Both the position numbers and the translations under genes were made by a program. The notes under the pieces are model-generated. The model ran no database searches and was not told the origin of the DNA. It was given only the letters and a program-made list of their open reading frames with translations. From NCBI RefSeq assembly GCF_003319175.1, contig NZ_QOHK01000003.1, forward strand, positions 248,001 through 312,000: a stretch of 64,000 nucleotides of DNA, given 5' to 3'. Positions within the stretch are counted from its first letter, which is position 1. Each line of letters starts with the position of its first letter. Positions 60,731 through 64,000 of this stretch are shown here, piece by piece. This DNA comes from Blastococcus sp. TF02-8. Lineage in GTDB: Bacteria > Actinomycetota > Actinomycetes > Mycobacteriales > Geodermatophilaceae.

Positions 60731-64000
<3,270 letters not shown>

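Overview
The window is about 64 kb of very GC-rich chromosomal DNA from an actinobacterium. The codon use, the leaderless promoters, the GlgE alpha-glucan pathway, a DUF222/HNH (13E12-type) gene with a LexA box and the gene order all fit. My best guess for the family is Geodermatophilaceae or a relative (Blastococcus, Geodermatophilus, Modestobacter), but this is an inference from gene content, not a computed placement. I saw no tRNA or rRNA gene, insertion sequence, prophage or CRISPR array. The window is mostly core chromosome with small accessory insertions.

Layout. (1) 1-8 kb: propionate/methylmalonyl-CoA block (mce, a thiolase, meaB), an HTTM membrane-protein pair, an FAD oxidoreductase, a secreted NlpC/P60 hydrolase, a MarR regulator, and a 5' fragment of an acyl-CoA mutase that still has its promoter and a palindromic operator. 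(2) 7.9-14.4 kb: a secreted penicillin-acylase-family hydrolase, a YbbN/CnoX-like thioredoxin-TPR protein and two tandem zinc-metallopeptidase lipoproteins. (3) 14.5-28.8 kb: alpha-glucan/trehalose block, with the operon glgE-treS-mak-glgB on the minus strand, glgP divergent on plus, an FHA protein and glgX. GlgB carries a roughly 190-residue N-terminal extension with a histone-H1-like lysine-rich part. (4) 28.8-35.7 kb: a stand-alone ABC ATPase, an enoyl-CoA hydratase and a five-gene chain (binding lipoprotein, two permeases, ATPase, PLP lyase) in which each junction overlaps by a few bases. (5) 35.8-41.5 kb: etfB-etfA behind a perfect 16-bp palindrome, an MFS exporter, and the coupled pair cysteine desulfurase-mnmA. 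(6) 41.6-53.3 kb: secreted 5'-nucleotidase, a MetE-like protein, ligA, the SOS-box HNH gene, an ACT-domain protein and gatCAB. (7) 53.4-64 kb: LppZ-like lipoprotein, a 2-hydroxyacid dehydrogenase, a PH-domain protein, ilvD, a GGDEF-EAL membrane protein, and ilvB-ilvN-ilvC (ilvC cut by the window edge) behind an attenuator with a Val-Leu-Val-Leu leader peptide. From about 36 kb onwards the order etf / iscS-like / mnmA / MetE-like / ligA / ACT / gatCAB / lppZ / PH / ilvBNC recalls the M. tuberculosis Rv3029c-Rv3001c region (from memory).

How it works together. The left end feeds propionyl/branched acyl-CoA into the methylmalonyl-CoA route, and ETF receives electrons from acyl-CoA dehydrogenases. 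The GlgE block converts trehalose and maltose-1-phosphate into branched glucan and takes it apart again. The iscS-like gene and mnmA supply tRNA thiolation, gatCAB makes Gln/Asn-tRNA, and ilvD/ilvBNC build branched-chain amino acids.

The strongest regulatory observations are: a set of leaderless promoters (TANNNT about 5-9 nt before the start codon) at about a dozen genes; the ilv attenuator; the LexA box over the HNH start codon; the palindrome over the mutase-fragment promoter; and a GTTAC(N6)GTAAC palindrome before etfB with a second copy at the left edge. No entirely new defence or mobile system was found. The most system-like uncharacterised units are the ABC transporter plus PLP-lyase chain and the HTTM pair.
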